Positions 1-6,696 are shown, numbered from the stretch's first letter. The stretch: DNA of 14,564 bases from Nanosynbacter sp. (GCA_015257485.1 JABZKC010000017.1:1-14564), one strand, 5' to 3'. Program-made: numbers and translations. Notes: generated by a model not told the origin, from the letters alone.

Positions 1-9
1 AACGATTGA

Positions 10-180
10 TGTCTCTTTTTATTGGTTAGTGTTGCACTTGAGATGTTAACTCAGGATATTTCTATTCTCGCAGATAGTTCTATGACAAAACAAGAACTAC
101 TAGAGGTGCTTGGAGAATTTTACTCCGAAGAAAAGCAGGCTGAATTTGGGGTGATTGGGATTCGCATTAAACCACTATAA
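10..180 (+). pseudogene. Unrecognised C-terminal ORF fragment
   Basis: The frame ending in TAA at 178-180 is open back to a TGA at 7-9, giving at most 56 codons. It ends ...EFGVIGIRIKPL. The first ATG is at 43 and has no ribosome binding site. The composition (mixed acidic helix, then a short hydrophobic strand) looks like the C-terminal end of a real protein. Frame 2 is also open from the window edge to the stop at 47-49, so a frameshift near 40 is possible. No family is recognised. It could be the tail of a gene truncated by decay or simply a chance ORF. Confidence 0.25.
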
Positions 181-201
181 AAATGAAAATGGGTGAATTA
201 G

Positions 202-374
202 CCGGAAAATGCTGATTATAAGTTAATATCTGATAGCTTTATGTATATAGAAAGACTATTTAAGACTGTAAAAATAATGAAGAAAATATCTTTCATGATG
301 GACTATTTTCTGAAAAACTCATTTCTATATTTGAAGCCGATTTTATAAAAATATGCAATATAATAAAAATATGA
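202..374 (+). pseudogene. Frameshifted remnant of a DUF2268 paralogue
   Basis: Two adjoining frames read as one protein if a frame change is allowed at the A-run 270-274. Frame 1 gives ...KLISDSFMYIERLFKTVK, and frame 3 continues NNEENIF then DGLFSEKLISIFEADF, stopping with TGA at 372-374. This lines up with residues about 80-130 of the downstream DUF2268 gene. LIS-D-S matches LIS-E-T, and DGLFSEKLISIFEADF matches DGLIFEGLACVFEAGF. At DNA level 297-314 matches 698-715 at 15 of 18 positions, and 328-352 aligns with 729-753 at the same 401-base offset. The HExxH zinc motif and the EGLA glutamate are not preserved and no start is visible. It appears to be a decayed tandem duplicate. A sequencing error could explain the frameshift but not the missing ends. 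Confidence 0.55.
359..370 (+). promoter_or_regulatory. -10 element, leaderless start of the DUF2268 gene
   Basis: A perfect TATAAT lies at 359-364, six bases before the ATG at 371, so transcription would begin at the start codon itself. No Shine-Dalgarno sequence precedes either candidate ATG (353 or 371). No good -35 element is visible at the usual distance. Confidence 0.45.
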
Positions 375-1051
375 ATAGGTTAAACTTATTACTCACCGAA
401 GCTAATGGAAATCTGTCTGACAAAAAAGAAATGATAAATAATGCCGTGGAGACAGCCAGAAAATACTCTTTTTCGAAGCTGAAGGTGGATTGGGATATTG
501 ATGTATTAGTGACTAATCGGATTCCGATGATTATACCTGAAAATGGTGCCGGCGGGTACACATTTTCTGCCGATTTTATTCGTATCAATATTGATAATGA
601 TAAAGCTACAGAGAACCTGATTTCCGAAACTATTGTTCACGAACTTTGCCATGCTGCACGTTGGGGCAAAAATGATGAGTGGATAAAATGTCTTTTTGAT
701 GGGCTAATTTTTGAAGGTCTTGCCTGTGTATTTGAGGCTGGGTTTACAAAAAATAAATCTGAAAAATCCTTATTTATAAAAACTATTCTCGAACGAACCA
801 ACGGGGAGAATGAAAAAATTCTTGAGAAACTCTACAGTCAACTAGATTCTAATTATTACGATTACAATACTATATTTTTTAATGGCGATGACGAGTTACA
901 GCGTTGGTCTGGTTATTCACTCGGATATTATCTTGTCACAAAATATCTTGAAAAAACCAATAAGAGAATTGAAGAAGCTTTTACTGACAAATATACTGAT
1001 TTTAGAATTGTCCTACAAGAATACGAAATTTATCACAAGGCTTCAATTTAA
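371..1051 (+). CDS. DUF2268-family putative Zn-dependent protease
   Basis: Predicted soluble zinc metalloprotease of the DUF2268 (YjaZ-like) group; substrates of this family are poorly known. Seen in the sequence (numbering from ATG 371, 226 aa): a gluzincin-type HELCH motif at residues 90-94 followed by AARW, a likely third zinc ligand Glu115 in EGLA, and a C-terminal SGYSLGYYLV segment at about 180-189 that resembles the family's conserved GY..GY element. There is no signal peptide, so it is probably cytoplasmic. The ATG at 353 is in frame, but 371 is preferred because a TATAAT ends six bases upstream, which suggests a leaderless mRNA. The stop overlaps the stop of the convergent hydrolase by two bases, leaving no room for a separate terminator. 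A decayed paralogue lies directly upstream. Family assignment is fairly secure; the proteolytic activity is inferred. Confidence 0.8.
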   Translation: MNRLNLLLTEANGNLSDKKEMINNAVETARKYSFSKLKVDWDIDVLVTNRIPMIIPENGAGGYTFSADFIRINIDNDKATENLISETIVHELCHAARWGKNDEWIKCLFDGLIFEGLACVFEAGFTKNKSEKSLFIKTILERTNGENEKILEKLYSQLDSNYYDYNTIFFNGDDELQRWSGYSLGYYLVTKYLEKTNKRIEEAFTDKYTDFRIVLQEYEIYHKASI

Positions 1052-1668
1052 ATCTCTTCAAAGAGATATTTTTCGGGAGCAGATAAAAAGACTTCAAATG
1101 ATTGGCCAGAGAAATGGTGGTCCGCATTTGGCTGAATATATACAGTGCCTACTTCTTTGAATTTATCGACAAGCTTGAATGAAGGATCCTGTTCGCTAAT
1201 TAGAAAAATGTTTGATCGCCTTGGGCGTTGGTTAAGATCGTCAAAAACATCATTATCAATCAAAGTTGCGGGATTAATAAGTAAAATTTTATCAATATAA
1301 TCAAATATTAGCGACACAATGCTAGTCATATAAGCACCGAGTGAATGTCCCATGATATAGAGCGTTTTCGTCGACAGATCATAAGTGTTTTCAATAAACT
1401 CTAGGACTTCAAAAAGATTTCTAAGATGTAATCCAGCCATATTAGAGGGGTTACTCGTCCTAATTACAGTTGCACCAAATCTGGAGTTAATGTTTTCAGC
1501 AATGGTTTTATACTTATTTTTATAACCATCGACTGAGCCATCAATCCCGGGAACAATCAGCAAGATAATATCGCTTTGACCTTCAATAGTGGAGACCTCA
1601 ATATTAACCTCGTCATTAAAGTAATTACCTTCCTGAATATACTTGATAGTGATATTATGATGGTTCAT
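1048..1668 (-). CDS. Alpha/beta hydrolase
   Basis: A 206-aa protein with the signatures of the alpha/beta-hydrolase fold. The strand ending in PGIDGSVDG (residues 40-48) probably supplies the oxyanion hole. The nucleophile elbow is GHSLGA (107-112), with Ser109 as nucleophile. SEQDPSF supplies Asp161, and NADHHF supplies His184 or His185. There is no signal peptide. Substrate cannot be deduced; esterase, peptidase or thioesterase are all possible. It lies 38 bases downstream of ftsH on the same strand and may be read from the ftsH transcript, because no clear promoter is seen in that gap. No Shine-Dalgarno sequence precedes the ATG; the bases before it (CCTCT) have the opposite sense. It converges on the DUF2268 gene with overlapping stop codons. 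Confidence 0.82.
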   Translation of the reverse strand: MNHHNITIKYIQEGNYFNDEVNIEVSTIEGQSDIILLIVPGIDGSVDGYKNKYKTIAENINSRFGATVIRTSNPSNMAGLHLRNLFEVLEFIENTYDLSTKTLYIMGHSLGAYMTSIVSLIFDYIDKILLINPATLIDNDVFDDLNQRPRRSNIFLISEQDPSFKLVDKFKEVGTVYIQPNADHHFSGQSFEVFLSAPEKYLFEEI

Positions 1669-1706
1669 AGAGGACTTTTGATTTGCATGGGTTTAACGTT
1701 CTCTTA

Positions 1707-3659
1707 TTAGTAAAGTTTAGCTTCTTTTGGCAACTTGCTACCTTCGAAAATATCCTTAAGATCCTCTTCTTCGAGGGTTTCTTTTTCGAGGAGCGCATTG
1801 GCTACGCGATCGAGAATTTCACGGTTAGCGAGCAAGACGGCTTCCGCACGCTTAGCAGCTTCGTCAGTAAAGGCACGCATTTCCTGATCGATGAGCTCAG
1901 CGGTTTTTTCAGAATAAGGCTTACTACTGGAAAGTGCATAGTAGGAAGATTCGTCGGCTGGGAAAACTTGGTTGCGCGTCTTCGTACCGAGACCCTCGCG
2001 AAGAATCATATCCTTGCTGAGTTCGGCGATATGTTTCAAATCTGAAGAGGCGCCAGTAGTCACACGATCTTCACCGAAAACAATTTTTTCCGCGATACGG
2101 CCGCCCATAGCACGAGCCATCACATCCTTGAGTTCGTAAATATTTTTGTAGCTACGATCTTCTGGCGGCAAGAACCAAGTAACGCCACCGGTATGGCCAC
2201 GAGGAATAATGGTGATTTTATGAACAGGATCGGAATCTGGCAAGACGTGACCAACCACCGCATGACCAGCTTCATGATAAGCGGTGAGTTTCTTTTCTTC
2301 GTCATTCATCACCTTAGATTTGCGTTCTGGACCAATCGCCACACGTTCGAAAGCTTCGGTGAGATCTTTATTAGTGATTTCTTTGTGACCAACTCTCGCC
2401 GCGGTAATGGCGGCTTCGTTGGCAATGTTGGCAAGATCAGCACCAGAGGAGCCAGCAGTTTTCTTAGCAAGAGATTCAAGGTCAATCGACTCGACGGCTG
2501 GTTTGTTCTTAAAATGCACCTTCAAAATTTCGAGACGATCCTTGCGCTCCGGCAAAGTTACCTCGACATGACGATCGAAACGGCCTGGGCGAAGTAGAGC
2601 TTTATCTAGCATATCGATACGGTTGGTCGCGGCAATCACGATAACACCGGATTCATTATCGAAACCATCCATCTCAACGAGGATTTGGTTCAAGGTTTGC
2701 TCATCTTCACGACCGGCACCACCACGAGAATCACGCTTGTGAGCTACGGCGTCAATTTCATCAATGAAGATAATGCTTGGGGCGTTTTTCTTGGCCTTAC
2801 TAAAGAGATCACGCACGCGAGAAGCACCGACACCGACGAACATTTCGGCAAATTCAGAACCAGAAATACTGAAGAATGGGACATTAGCTTCACCGGCTAC
2901 GGCACGCGCCATGAGAGTTTTACCGGTACCTGGATCACCGGCGAGCAAGACACCACGAGGAATTTTGGCGCCAAGTTTTTCGTATTTTTTAGGATTCTTG
3001 AGAAAATCGACAATTTCAGAAAGATCCTGCTTGGCGGCTTCATTACCAGCGACATCGGTGAAAAGGACGCGTTTTTTATCTGGACCATAAAGTTTGGCAC
3101 GAGATTTACCGAAGCTCATGCTCTCCTTATTCACGCTTTGAGCTTGGCCGAGCATGCGGCTAAAGAGGAAGACGGCGAGAGCGATTGGAATCACAAAGGA
3201 GGCAATATTGAGAATAATACCGAGCAAATCTATATCATCCGAATAGGTGATATTTGGATATTTTTTCAGACATTCTGTAGCATCATTGCCGGACTTGTCT
3301 GCACACTTGACAGTGAGACCCTGGTCATAAAGAGTACCAGCGCCATCCTTGCGGGAATATTTTTTGGCTTTTTGGTCTTTATAGGTGATAGTGAGGTTAT
3401 TGCCTGAGACATTGATTTCCTGAATTTTGCCATTTTCTTGATTGGCTTCGGCGATGACCTCAGAAAGTGGAACTTCCTTATGAGCATTTTCACCATTACC
3501 GGCGACATAATTCCAAAAAGCGAGTGAGAGTACGAGGAGAAGTAAGGTCGAAAAAATCGAACGGAAGGTGTTCGAAGGGCCATTTTTCTTCGATTTGTTA
3601 TTATTTGATTTCACAAATTTGATTTTAGGACGATTCGACTCAGTATTTGAATTATTCAT
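1707..3659 (-). CDS. ftsH: ATP-dependent zinc metalloprotease FtsH
   Basis: Membrane-anchored AAA+ protease that extracts and degrades membrane and short-lived cytosolic proteins as a hexamer. At 650 aa it has the usual length. In order: a Lys/Asn-rich cytoplasmic N-terminus; TM1 about 34-53; an extracytoplasmic domain about 55-143; TM2 about 144-168; the AAA module with Walker A GDPGTGKT (241-248), pore loop MFVG (273-276), Walker B IIFIDEID (296-303) and second region of homology RPGRFDR (357-363); then the M41 protease with HEAGH (462-466) and the third zinc ligand Asp540 in GASSD. All catalytic residues are present. Two oddities: Walker A has Asp where the family usually has Pro, and the extracytoplasmic domain has a Cys pair (C119, C130). 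The ATG at 3659 lies seven bases after a TAAAAT -10 element, without a Shine-Dalgarno sequence, so the mRNA is probably leaderless. Confidence 0.97.
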   Translation of the reverse strand: MNNSNTESNRPKIKFVKSNNNKSKKNGPSNTFRSIFSTLLLLVLSLAFWNYVAGNGENAHKEVPLSEVIAEANQENGKIQEINVSGNNLTITYKDQKAKKYSRKDGAGTLYDQGLTVKCADKSGNDATECLKKYPNITYSDDIDLLGIILNIASFVIPIALAVFLFSRMLGQAQSVNKESMSFGKSRAKLYGPDKKRVLFTDVAGNEAAKQDLSEIVDFLKNPKKYEKLGAKIPRGVLLAGDPGTGKTLMARAVAGEANVPFFSISGSEFAEMFVGVGASRVRDLFSKAKKNAPSIIFIDEIDAVAHKRDSRGGAGREDEQTLNQILVEMDGFDNESGVIVIAATNRIDMLDKALLRPGRFDRHVEVTLPERKDRLEILKVHFKNKPAVESIDLESLAKKTAGSSGADLANIANEAAITAARVGHKEITNKDLTEAFERVAIGPERKSKVMNDEEKKLTAYHEAGHAVVGHVLPDSDPVHKITIIPRGHTGGVTWFLPPEDRSYKNIYELKDVMARAMGGRIAEKIVFGEDRVTTGASSDLKHIAELSKDMILREGLGTKTRNQVFPADESSYYALSSSKPYSEKTAELIDQEMRAFTDEAAKRAEAVLLANREILDRVANALLEKETLEEEDLKDIFEGSKLPKEAKLY

Positions 3660-3677
3660 ATCTATAATTTTAACATA
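3660..3677 (-). promoter_or_regulatory. ftsH promoter, extended -10
   Basis: Reading the minus strand, TG-T-TAAAAT (hexamer at 3672-3667) precedes the ftsH ATG by seven bases, putting the transcription start on or next to the start codon. The same TATGTTAAAAT string occurs before the DUF2238-like gene (around 8096-8105). No convincing -35 is seen, which is normal for an extended -10 promoter. Confidence 0.45.
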
Positions 3678-3681
3678 TTTA

Positions 3682-3710
3682 TTGCATAATTAACGGAAAT
3701 ATGGTAGATT
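3682..3710 (+). promoter_or_regulatory. Promoter of tRNA-Pro
   Basis: TTGCAT (3682-3687), a 17-base spacer, then TAGATT (3705-3710). Transcription would start near 3717, about nine bases before the mature tRNA 5' end. Confidence 0.5.
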
Positions 3711-3725
3711 AAAAGAGTAGTGTTT

Positions 3726-3801
3726 CGGGGCGTGGCACAGTTGGTAGCGCGCGGCGTTTGGGACGCTGAGGTCGCAAGTTCGAGTCTTGTCGCCCCGACC
3801 A
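3726..3801 (+). tRNA. tRNA-Pro(TGG)
   Basis: A 76-base cloverleaf. Acceptor CGGGGCG (3726-3732) pairs with CGCCCCG (3791-3797), discriminator A, and the CCA end is encoded (3799-3801). The anticodon stem CGGCG/CGCTG flanks the loop TTTGGGA, giving anticodon TGG, which decodes proline CCN codons. The T arm is GCAAG-TTCGAGT-CTTGT. The D stem GCAC/GCGC contains one A12-C23 mismatch. The last 29 bases are repeated at 3885-3913. Confidence 0.95.
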
Positions 3802-3802
3802 C

Positions 3803-3883
3803 ATCAAGTATTGCGACTATTTACATGGTCGTTTTTTATTTACATTTGTCTTAATCGAACTTGCGGAACGTCCCAAGGGGTAA
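3803..3883 (+). pseudogene. 3' fragment of a short gene, upstream copy
   Basis: Directly after the tRNA CCA end, 39 bases (3803-3841) repeat 4003-4041 with one mismatch (3824 C against 4024 T). In the downstream copy these bases are the 3' end of a short ORF (IKYCDYLYGRFLF). Here the frame reads IKYCDYLHGRFLF, continues into a different tail (TFVLIELAERPKG) and stops at TAA 3881-3883. No start codon or 5' part is present. It is best explained as the leftover of a tandem duplication whose middle was deleted. Confidence 0.5.
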
Positions 3884-3895
3884 ACGCAAGTTCGA
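3855..3895 (+). repeat. 11-bp inverted repeat containing a reversed tRNA piece
   Basis: TCGAACTTGCG (3855-3865) and CGCAAGTTCGA (3885-3895) are exact reverse complements separated by 19 bases. On the minus strand the left part reads TTGGGACG-TTC-CGCAAGTTCGA. This resembles the anticodon-to-T-arm stretch of the tRNA (TTGGGACG-CTGAGGT-CGCAAGTTCGA) with four bases missing. It therefore looks like an inverted partial tRNA copy, not a terminator; no T-run follows. Confidence 0.55.
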
Positions 3896-3913
3896 GTCTT
3901 GTCGCCCCGACCA
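3885..3913 (+). repeat. 29-bp duplicate of the tRNA-Pro 3' end
   Basis: An exact copy of 3773-3801, covering the T arm, the 3' acceptor strand and CCA of tRNA-Pro, at an offset of 112 bases. Duplicated tRNA 3' ends are the usual mark of integrase-mediated insertion (attL/attR) or of tandem duplication. No integrase gene is present in the window, and only 83 bases separate the two copies. Confidence 0.8.
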
Positions 3914-3927
3914 TTCAAGGAGGAAAA

Positions 3928-4050
3928 ATAAAGAAAATTTATTTTCTTTATTTGACCGACGCAGAATGGAAAGATTTTCGCGATAGCGGAAAGCTTACCA
4001 TTATCAAGTATTGCGACTATTTATATGGTCGTTTTTTATTTGTAAAATAA
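3928..4050 (+). pseudogene. Short gene with ATA in place of a start codon
   Basis: A strong Shine-Dalgarno sequence AAGGAGG (3917-3923) follows the duplicated tRNA 3' end. The next in-frame codons are ATA-AAG-AAA-ATT, so the protein would read (M)KKIYFLYLTDAEW and end GRFLFVK at TAA 4048-4050, about 40 aa. No ATG, GTG or TTG lies at a workable distance. The codon where a start is expected is ATA, one change from ATG. Either the gene lost its start and is decaying, or it uses a rare AUA start. No protein family is recognised. The 3' 39 bases are duplicated at 3803-3841. The frame is open further upstream through the tRNA, but that part is not meaningful. Confidence 0.4.
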
Positions 4051-4067
4051 AATATATTTATACTATT

Positions 4068-4094
4068 TTGCAAAGCGTAATAACATAATATAAT
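4068..4094 (+). promoter_or_regulatory. Promoter of the ADP-ribosylglycohydrolase operon
   Basis: TTGCAA (4068-4073), a 15-base spacer and a perfect TATAAT (4089-4094), which ends seven bases before the ATG at 4102. No Shine-Dalgarno sequence is present. The first cistron is therefore probably leaderless. Confidence 0.55.
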
Positions 4095-4101
4095 TCACTA
4101 T

Positions 4102-4341
4102 ATGGACGCCATTAAAAATATTCAGTATTACATTGAAAAAACTATGCTCGAAGATGGAGATTTTTATTCAGCAGTTGTACTTTATTTGAATGGGAAAAAA
4201 GATGATTATTCTGCGCAAACAGTTTTATGGGAATTGAGCCATTCAAATGAAAATGGCATGTTTTTTGCTGGGCTCGATTTTAGAGAATTCAAGGCAGCAT
4301 TGGATACATTAAAAATACCTGGTGGTGGCCATGAAGAATAA
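4102..4341 (+). CDS. Small hypothetical protein (79 aa)
   Basis: A short acidic soluble protein with no family I can recognise. It begins MDAIKNIQYYIEKTML, an amphipathic helix, and ends in a glycine-rich tail (PGGGHEE). There is no membrane segment, signal peptide or cysteine. It is the first gene of a three-gene operon, starting on a leaderless promoter (TATAAT seven bases upstream). Its 3' end overlaps the start of the ADP-ribosylglycohydrolase by 11 bases, so the two are translationally coupled. Coupling and small size suggest a partner or regulator of the enzyme, such as an antitoxin, specificity factor or substrate adaptor. That is inference from position only. Confidence 0.7.
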   Translation: MDAIKNIQYYIEKTMLEDGDFYSAVVLYLNGKKDDYSAQTVLWELSHSNENGMFFAGLDFREFKAALDTLKIPGGGHEE

Positions 4342-5326
4342 AGCCTACGGTATGATGATTGGCTTGGTGGTTGGTGATATTTTGGGTGCACCAGTTCAGT
4401 TTGGAGTAAACAGTCAAGAAATCCGAAAGAATATTGAAAAATTAAAAGATTTTCATGATAACCACGTATTGCCAAAAGGGGTTTATACCGACGATACATC
4501 CATGACTTTATGTTTAGCCGATAGCTTGATTGAAAAGCAGGGATACGATTCTTATGACGTAATGAAAAAATATAGCGACTGGGAAGCGCATGGATATAGA
4601 AGCTATTTTGATTATGGCTACGATGTTGGATCGCAAACCGATAATGCGATTTCAGTTTTTGAAAAAAATCCAATTGTAGGAAAAAATTTAAGACGCGAAT
4701 TCAATGCAGGTAATGGCTCAATTATGCGATTAGCGCCAACTATTCTTGCGGCAGTAAAGAGGAGCAGCTTAGCAAAAACAGTTGAGTTGGCTTGGATTTC
4801 TGGTCGGGAAACTCATTATTCAGAAGTTGCAGAAATGGGAACAGAAATATTTGCAAATTTTTTATATAGGGCATTGAGATTCAGAAATAAGGAAAAGATC
4901 GTTTCCTTGGATAATCTTACATTTACTTCCAAGATATTTGAAGAATGTTTTCTTGAATTTGAATCGTTATTTTATCCAAGAATAAATTCCAATGGTGAAT
5001 GCCTAAGAGATCTAGGGGGGTATGTTATAGACTCAATAACGATTGCGATTTGGGGTTTTATTCACTCCAAAAATTTTGAAGATGGAATGTTAAAGGTTTT
5101 AATGCTGGGCGGAGACACCGATACAAATTGCGCAATTTATGGACAGCTCGCGGGGGCATATTATGGACTAAGAAAGATCCCAAAACGATGGGTTAATAAC
5201 ATGGCAATATCAGACGAGGCTATTATAGAATTAACAGATAAGTTATTAAAAATGAAATCTTGCCCAATTATCCGAACGAGATTTGAAGAAGATATTTATT
5301 TTGAAAATCCAAAAGGAAGCCTATGA
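4331..5326 (+). CDS. ADP-ribosylglycohydrolase family protein
   Basis: A DraG/ARH-type hydrolase, predicted to cleave ADP-ribose from modified protein or nucleic acid using two Mg ions. Seen (numbering from ATG 4331, 331 aa): an N-terminal MIGLVVGDILGAPVQF helix, metal-binding TDDT (53-56) followed by SMTLCLADSL, the NGSIMRLAP element (128-136), and the second metal site GGDTDTN (260-266) followed by the helix CAIYGQLAGAYYG. All core metal ligands are present, so it should be active. Two in-frame GTG codons at 4322 and 4325 precede the ATG; the ATG is preferred. It overlaps the 79-aa gene by 11 bases and the next gene by four (ATGA at 5323-5326). Its substrate is unknown. The family is confident; a role in reversing ADP-ribosylation by the host, a phage or a neighbouring toxin is speculation. 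Confidence 0.92.
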   Translation: MKNKAYGMMIGLVVGDILGAPVQFGVNSQEIRKNIEKLKDFHDNHVLPKGVYTDDTSMTLCLADSLIEKQGYDSYDVMKKYSDWEAHGYRSYFDYGYDVGSQTDNAISVFEKNPIVGKNLRREFNAGNGSIMRLAPTILAAVKRSSLAKTVELAWISGRETHYSEVAEMGTEIFANFLYRALRFRNKEKIVSLDNLTFTSKIFEECFLEFESLFYPRINSNGECLRDLGGYVIDSITIAIWGFIHSKNFEDGMLKVLMLGGDTDTNCAIYGQLAGAYYGLRKIPKRWVNNMAISDEAIIELTDKLLKMKSCPIIRTRFEEDIYFENPKGSL

Positions 5327-6054
5327 ATAAGCGAACCAAACAGACTCTGGAAGAAAAACTTCTTAACCTTGAACAAGAGTTAAAAGTATCAGTTTCGCCC
5401 TATCATGATCAAAATTTTACCCTTACTTATGACCTCGAGATGCCTAGCCAGACAAAAATGGCAGGGGAATTTTTGAACGTTTTAGGCAAGTATTGTTCGA
5501 AAACAAAGAGTGAAAATTTGTTAAAGTTAATAAGGCAGAAAAAGCAGCTATCCGTAAGTGAAGTCCTGAGAGCGGTTAGCTTTAATGGTCGTGTTCCATA
5601 CTATAGCGCAAATGATGATTTTGAGAATTTTCATAATTTTGTTACACGGTATTTGATAGAAAGTGGCTGGTTGATCGATTTTCCAAAGATTGTTTTAAGA
5701 GTTCGAGGTATTGCAATGTTAAGGTTGAGTATCTTTAAGTATATTTTAAGAAATTGGAACTGGATTATAGCTATTTATGATTTTAGAGTATTAGAAGAAC
5801 TTGCAATTCATTATGGACAGGTTTCTTTAAAAAATTCAGCTATCGAGGAAGATGCATTGAGGCGAGAATTTATTAGAAAAGTCTTAAAACAAGAAATCGC
5901 AGAGCTGGAGCAAAAACTAGAAGAGAATATCTTAAAAATCATAGATAATAGTGAACAAAATGATTTTTTCATAAAAAATAAGCTAGCTACGAAAAATGGT
6001 CGCATAGTTAATAGAAGTAGTTGCAGAAAAGCGAATAATATGACGCGTAAGTAG
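5323..6054 (+). CDS. Unknown 243-aa protein coupled to the ADP-ribosylglycohydrolase
   Basis: No family recognised. It is a soluble protein with a charged N-terminal helix (about 5-22), a middle globular region containing FNGRVPYYSANDDF (87-100) and aromatic, basic helices (about 102-165). A probable coiled coil follows (about 176-208, rich in E, K and L), and the tail is strongly basic (219-243). There is no signal peptide or transmembrane helix. The ATG overlaps the TGA of the preceding gene as ATGA, so its translation is coupled to that enzyme. The basic tail would allow nucleic-acid binding. I looked for an ADP-ribosyltransferase signature that would make this a toxin for the upstream enzyme and could not establish one. 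It is 30 bases from the convergent CYTH gene, with no clear terminator between. Confidence 0.7.
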   Translation: MNKRTKQTLEEKLLNLEQELKVSVSPYHDQNFTLTYDLEMPSQTKMAGEFLNVLGKYCSKTKSENLLKLIRQKKQLSVSEVLRAVSFNGRVPYYSANDDFENFHNFVTRYLIESGWLIDFPKIVLRVRGIAMLRLSIFKYILRNWNWIIAIYDFRVLEELAIHYGQVSLKNSAIEEDALRREFIRKVLKQEIAELEQKLEENILKIIDNSEQNDFFIKNKLATKNGRIVNRSSCRKANNMTRK

Positions 6055-6084
6055 TAAATTAAATCTTACGAAAAAATAAAATTT

Positions 6085-6615
6085 TTAGAATTTAAGCTCA
6101 CGTTGCTCATCCAAATTAATCCCGCGTTTCAAAAATAGCGATTGTATGTCTGTAGTCACAATGTCTTCCTCATCAAAACCTAAAAACTCTGCGCAGGTTT
6201 TTACATCCTCAACTTTTTCAGATTCGATTTCGAGAAGATAGCCGAGCTTTGGCCAATGGTCAATCGAGATTTTAGAGTCACCTAATAGGAATTCATCCCT
6301 GGTATTTTCTTGATAGGTTTTATGCGACAGACCGAGTTTTTCGAGGATTATCAAAGCTTCATCAAAATCATTTACGGTAACCTCCCATTCATTAGTGCCA
6401 GAAAGCGAGTCATCGACAATCTCTTTTACGGTCAAAGTCGTTTTCTTACCATCTGTTCGGAGTCTTCCCCAACGGGCGTTGGATTTTGGAATTGAATCGA
6501 AAGTGTATCTTTTGAAATTATAGAATCCTAGTGGCTTGGCGTTTAATTCTAAGAGTTTATTTTTGGTTTCTTCTGGATTAATATTGATGATTCTACCTTC
6601 AATTTCTACGCCCAT
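6085..6615 (-). CDS. CYTH-domain protein (CyaB/ThTPase-like)
   Basis: A 176-aa protein with the pattern of CYTH triphosphate-tunnel enzymes, which act on triphosphate substrates with divalent metal (class IV adenylate cyclase, thiamine triphosphatase, tripolyphosphatase). Seen: N-terminal VEIEGR (3-8), corresponding to the ExExK signature but with Arg8 in place of Lys; RLR (51-53); TVKE with Lys64; EWEV (77-80); SIDHWPKLG (117-125); and LEIESE (128-133). Alternating charged residues are conserved along strands that would line the tunnel. Substrate cannot be fixed from sequence. A Shine-Dalgarno AAGGAG lies five bases before the ATG, behind a TTTACA-15-TATACT promoter. It converges on the preceding plus-strand operon. 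Confidence 0.88.
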   Translation of the reverse strand: MGVEIEGRIININPEETKNKLLELNAKPLGFYNFKRYTFDSIPKSNARWGRLRTDGKKTTLTVKEIVDDSLSGTNEWEVTVNDFDEALIILEKLGLSHKTYQENTRDEFLLGDSKISIDHWPKLGYLLEIESEKVEDVKTCAEFLGFDEEDIVTTDIQSLFLKRGINLDEQRELKF

Positions 6616-6636
6616 AATTACTCCTTTTATAGATTT

Positions 6637-6663
6637 AGTATATCATCGATACACTGATGTAAA
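6637..6663 (-). promoter_or_regulatory. Promoter of the CYTH gene
   Basis: On the minus strand, TTTACA (6663-6658), a 15-base spacer and TATACT (6642-6637). The leader to the ATG at 6615 is about 15-20 bases and holds an AAGGAG ribosome binding site (6626-6621), unlike the leaderless genes nearby. Confidence 0.45.
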
Positions 6664-6696
6664 TTATTTTCTATTTTGAGATTTTCAAAAAAATTG

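Noticed and set aside
1..180. TGA at 7-9 read as glycine (recoded genetic code)
   Set aside because: All long genes are free of internal TGA, and the ADP-ribosylglycohydrolase ends with TGA, so the code is standard.
2685..3407. Long plus-strand open frame opposite ftsH
   Set aside because: It is the antisense shadow of a clearly coding FtsH frame. It has no recognisable motifs, no ribosome binding site and a biased composition.
5323..6054. Reading the 243-aa protein as a DarT-like ADP-ribosyltransferase because of VPYYS near NFHNF
   Set aside because: The resemblance is a few residues only. The conserved catalytic glutamate and NAD-binding pattern could not be placed.
3802..6054. A complete integrated element at tRNA-Pro covering the three-gene operon
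   Set aside because: The only duplicate of the tRNA 3' end lies at 3885-3913, before the operon. No integrase and no distal repeat are seen in the window.
6059..6095. TTAAAT...ATTTAA pairing between the convergent genes as a bidirectional terminator
   Set aside because: It has only six A-T pairs, a large loop and lies partly inside the CYTH coding end.
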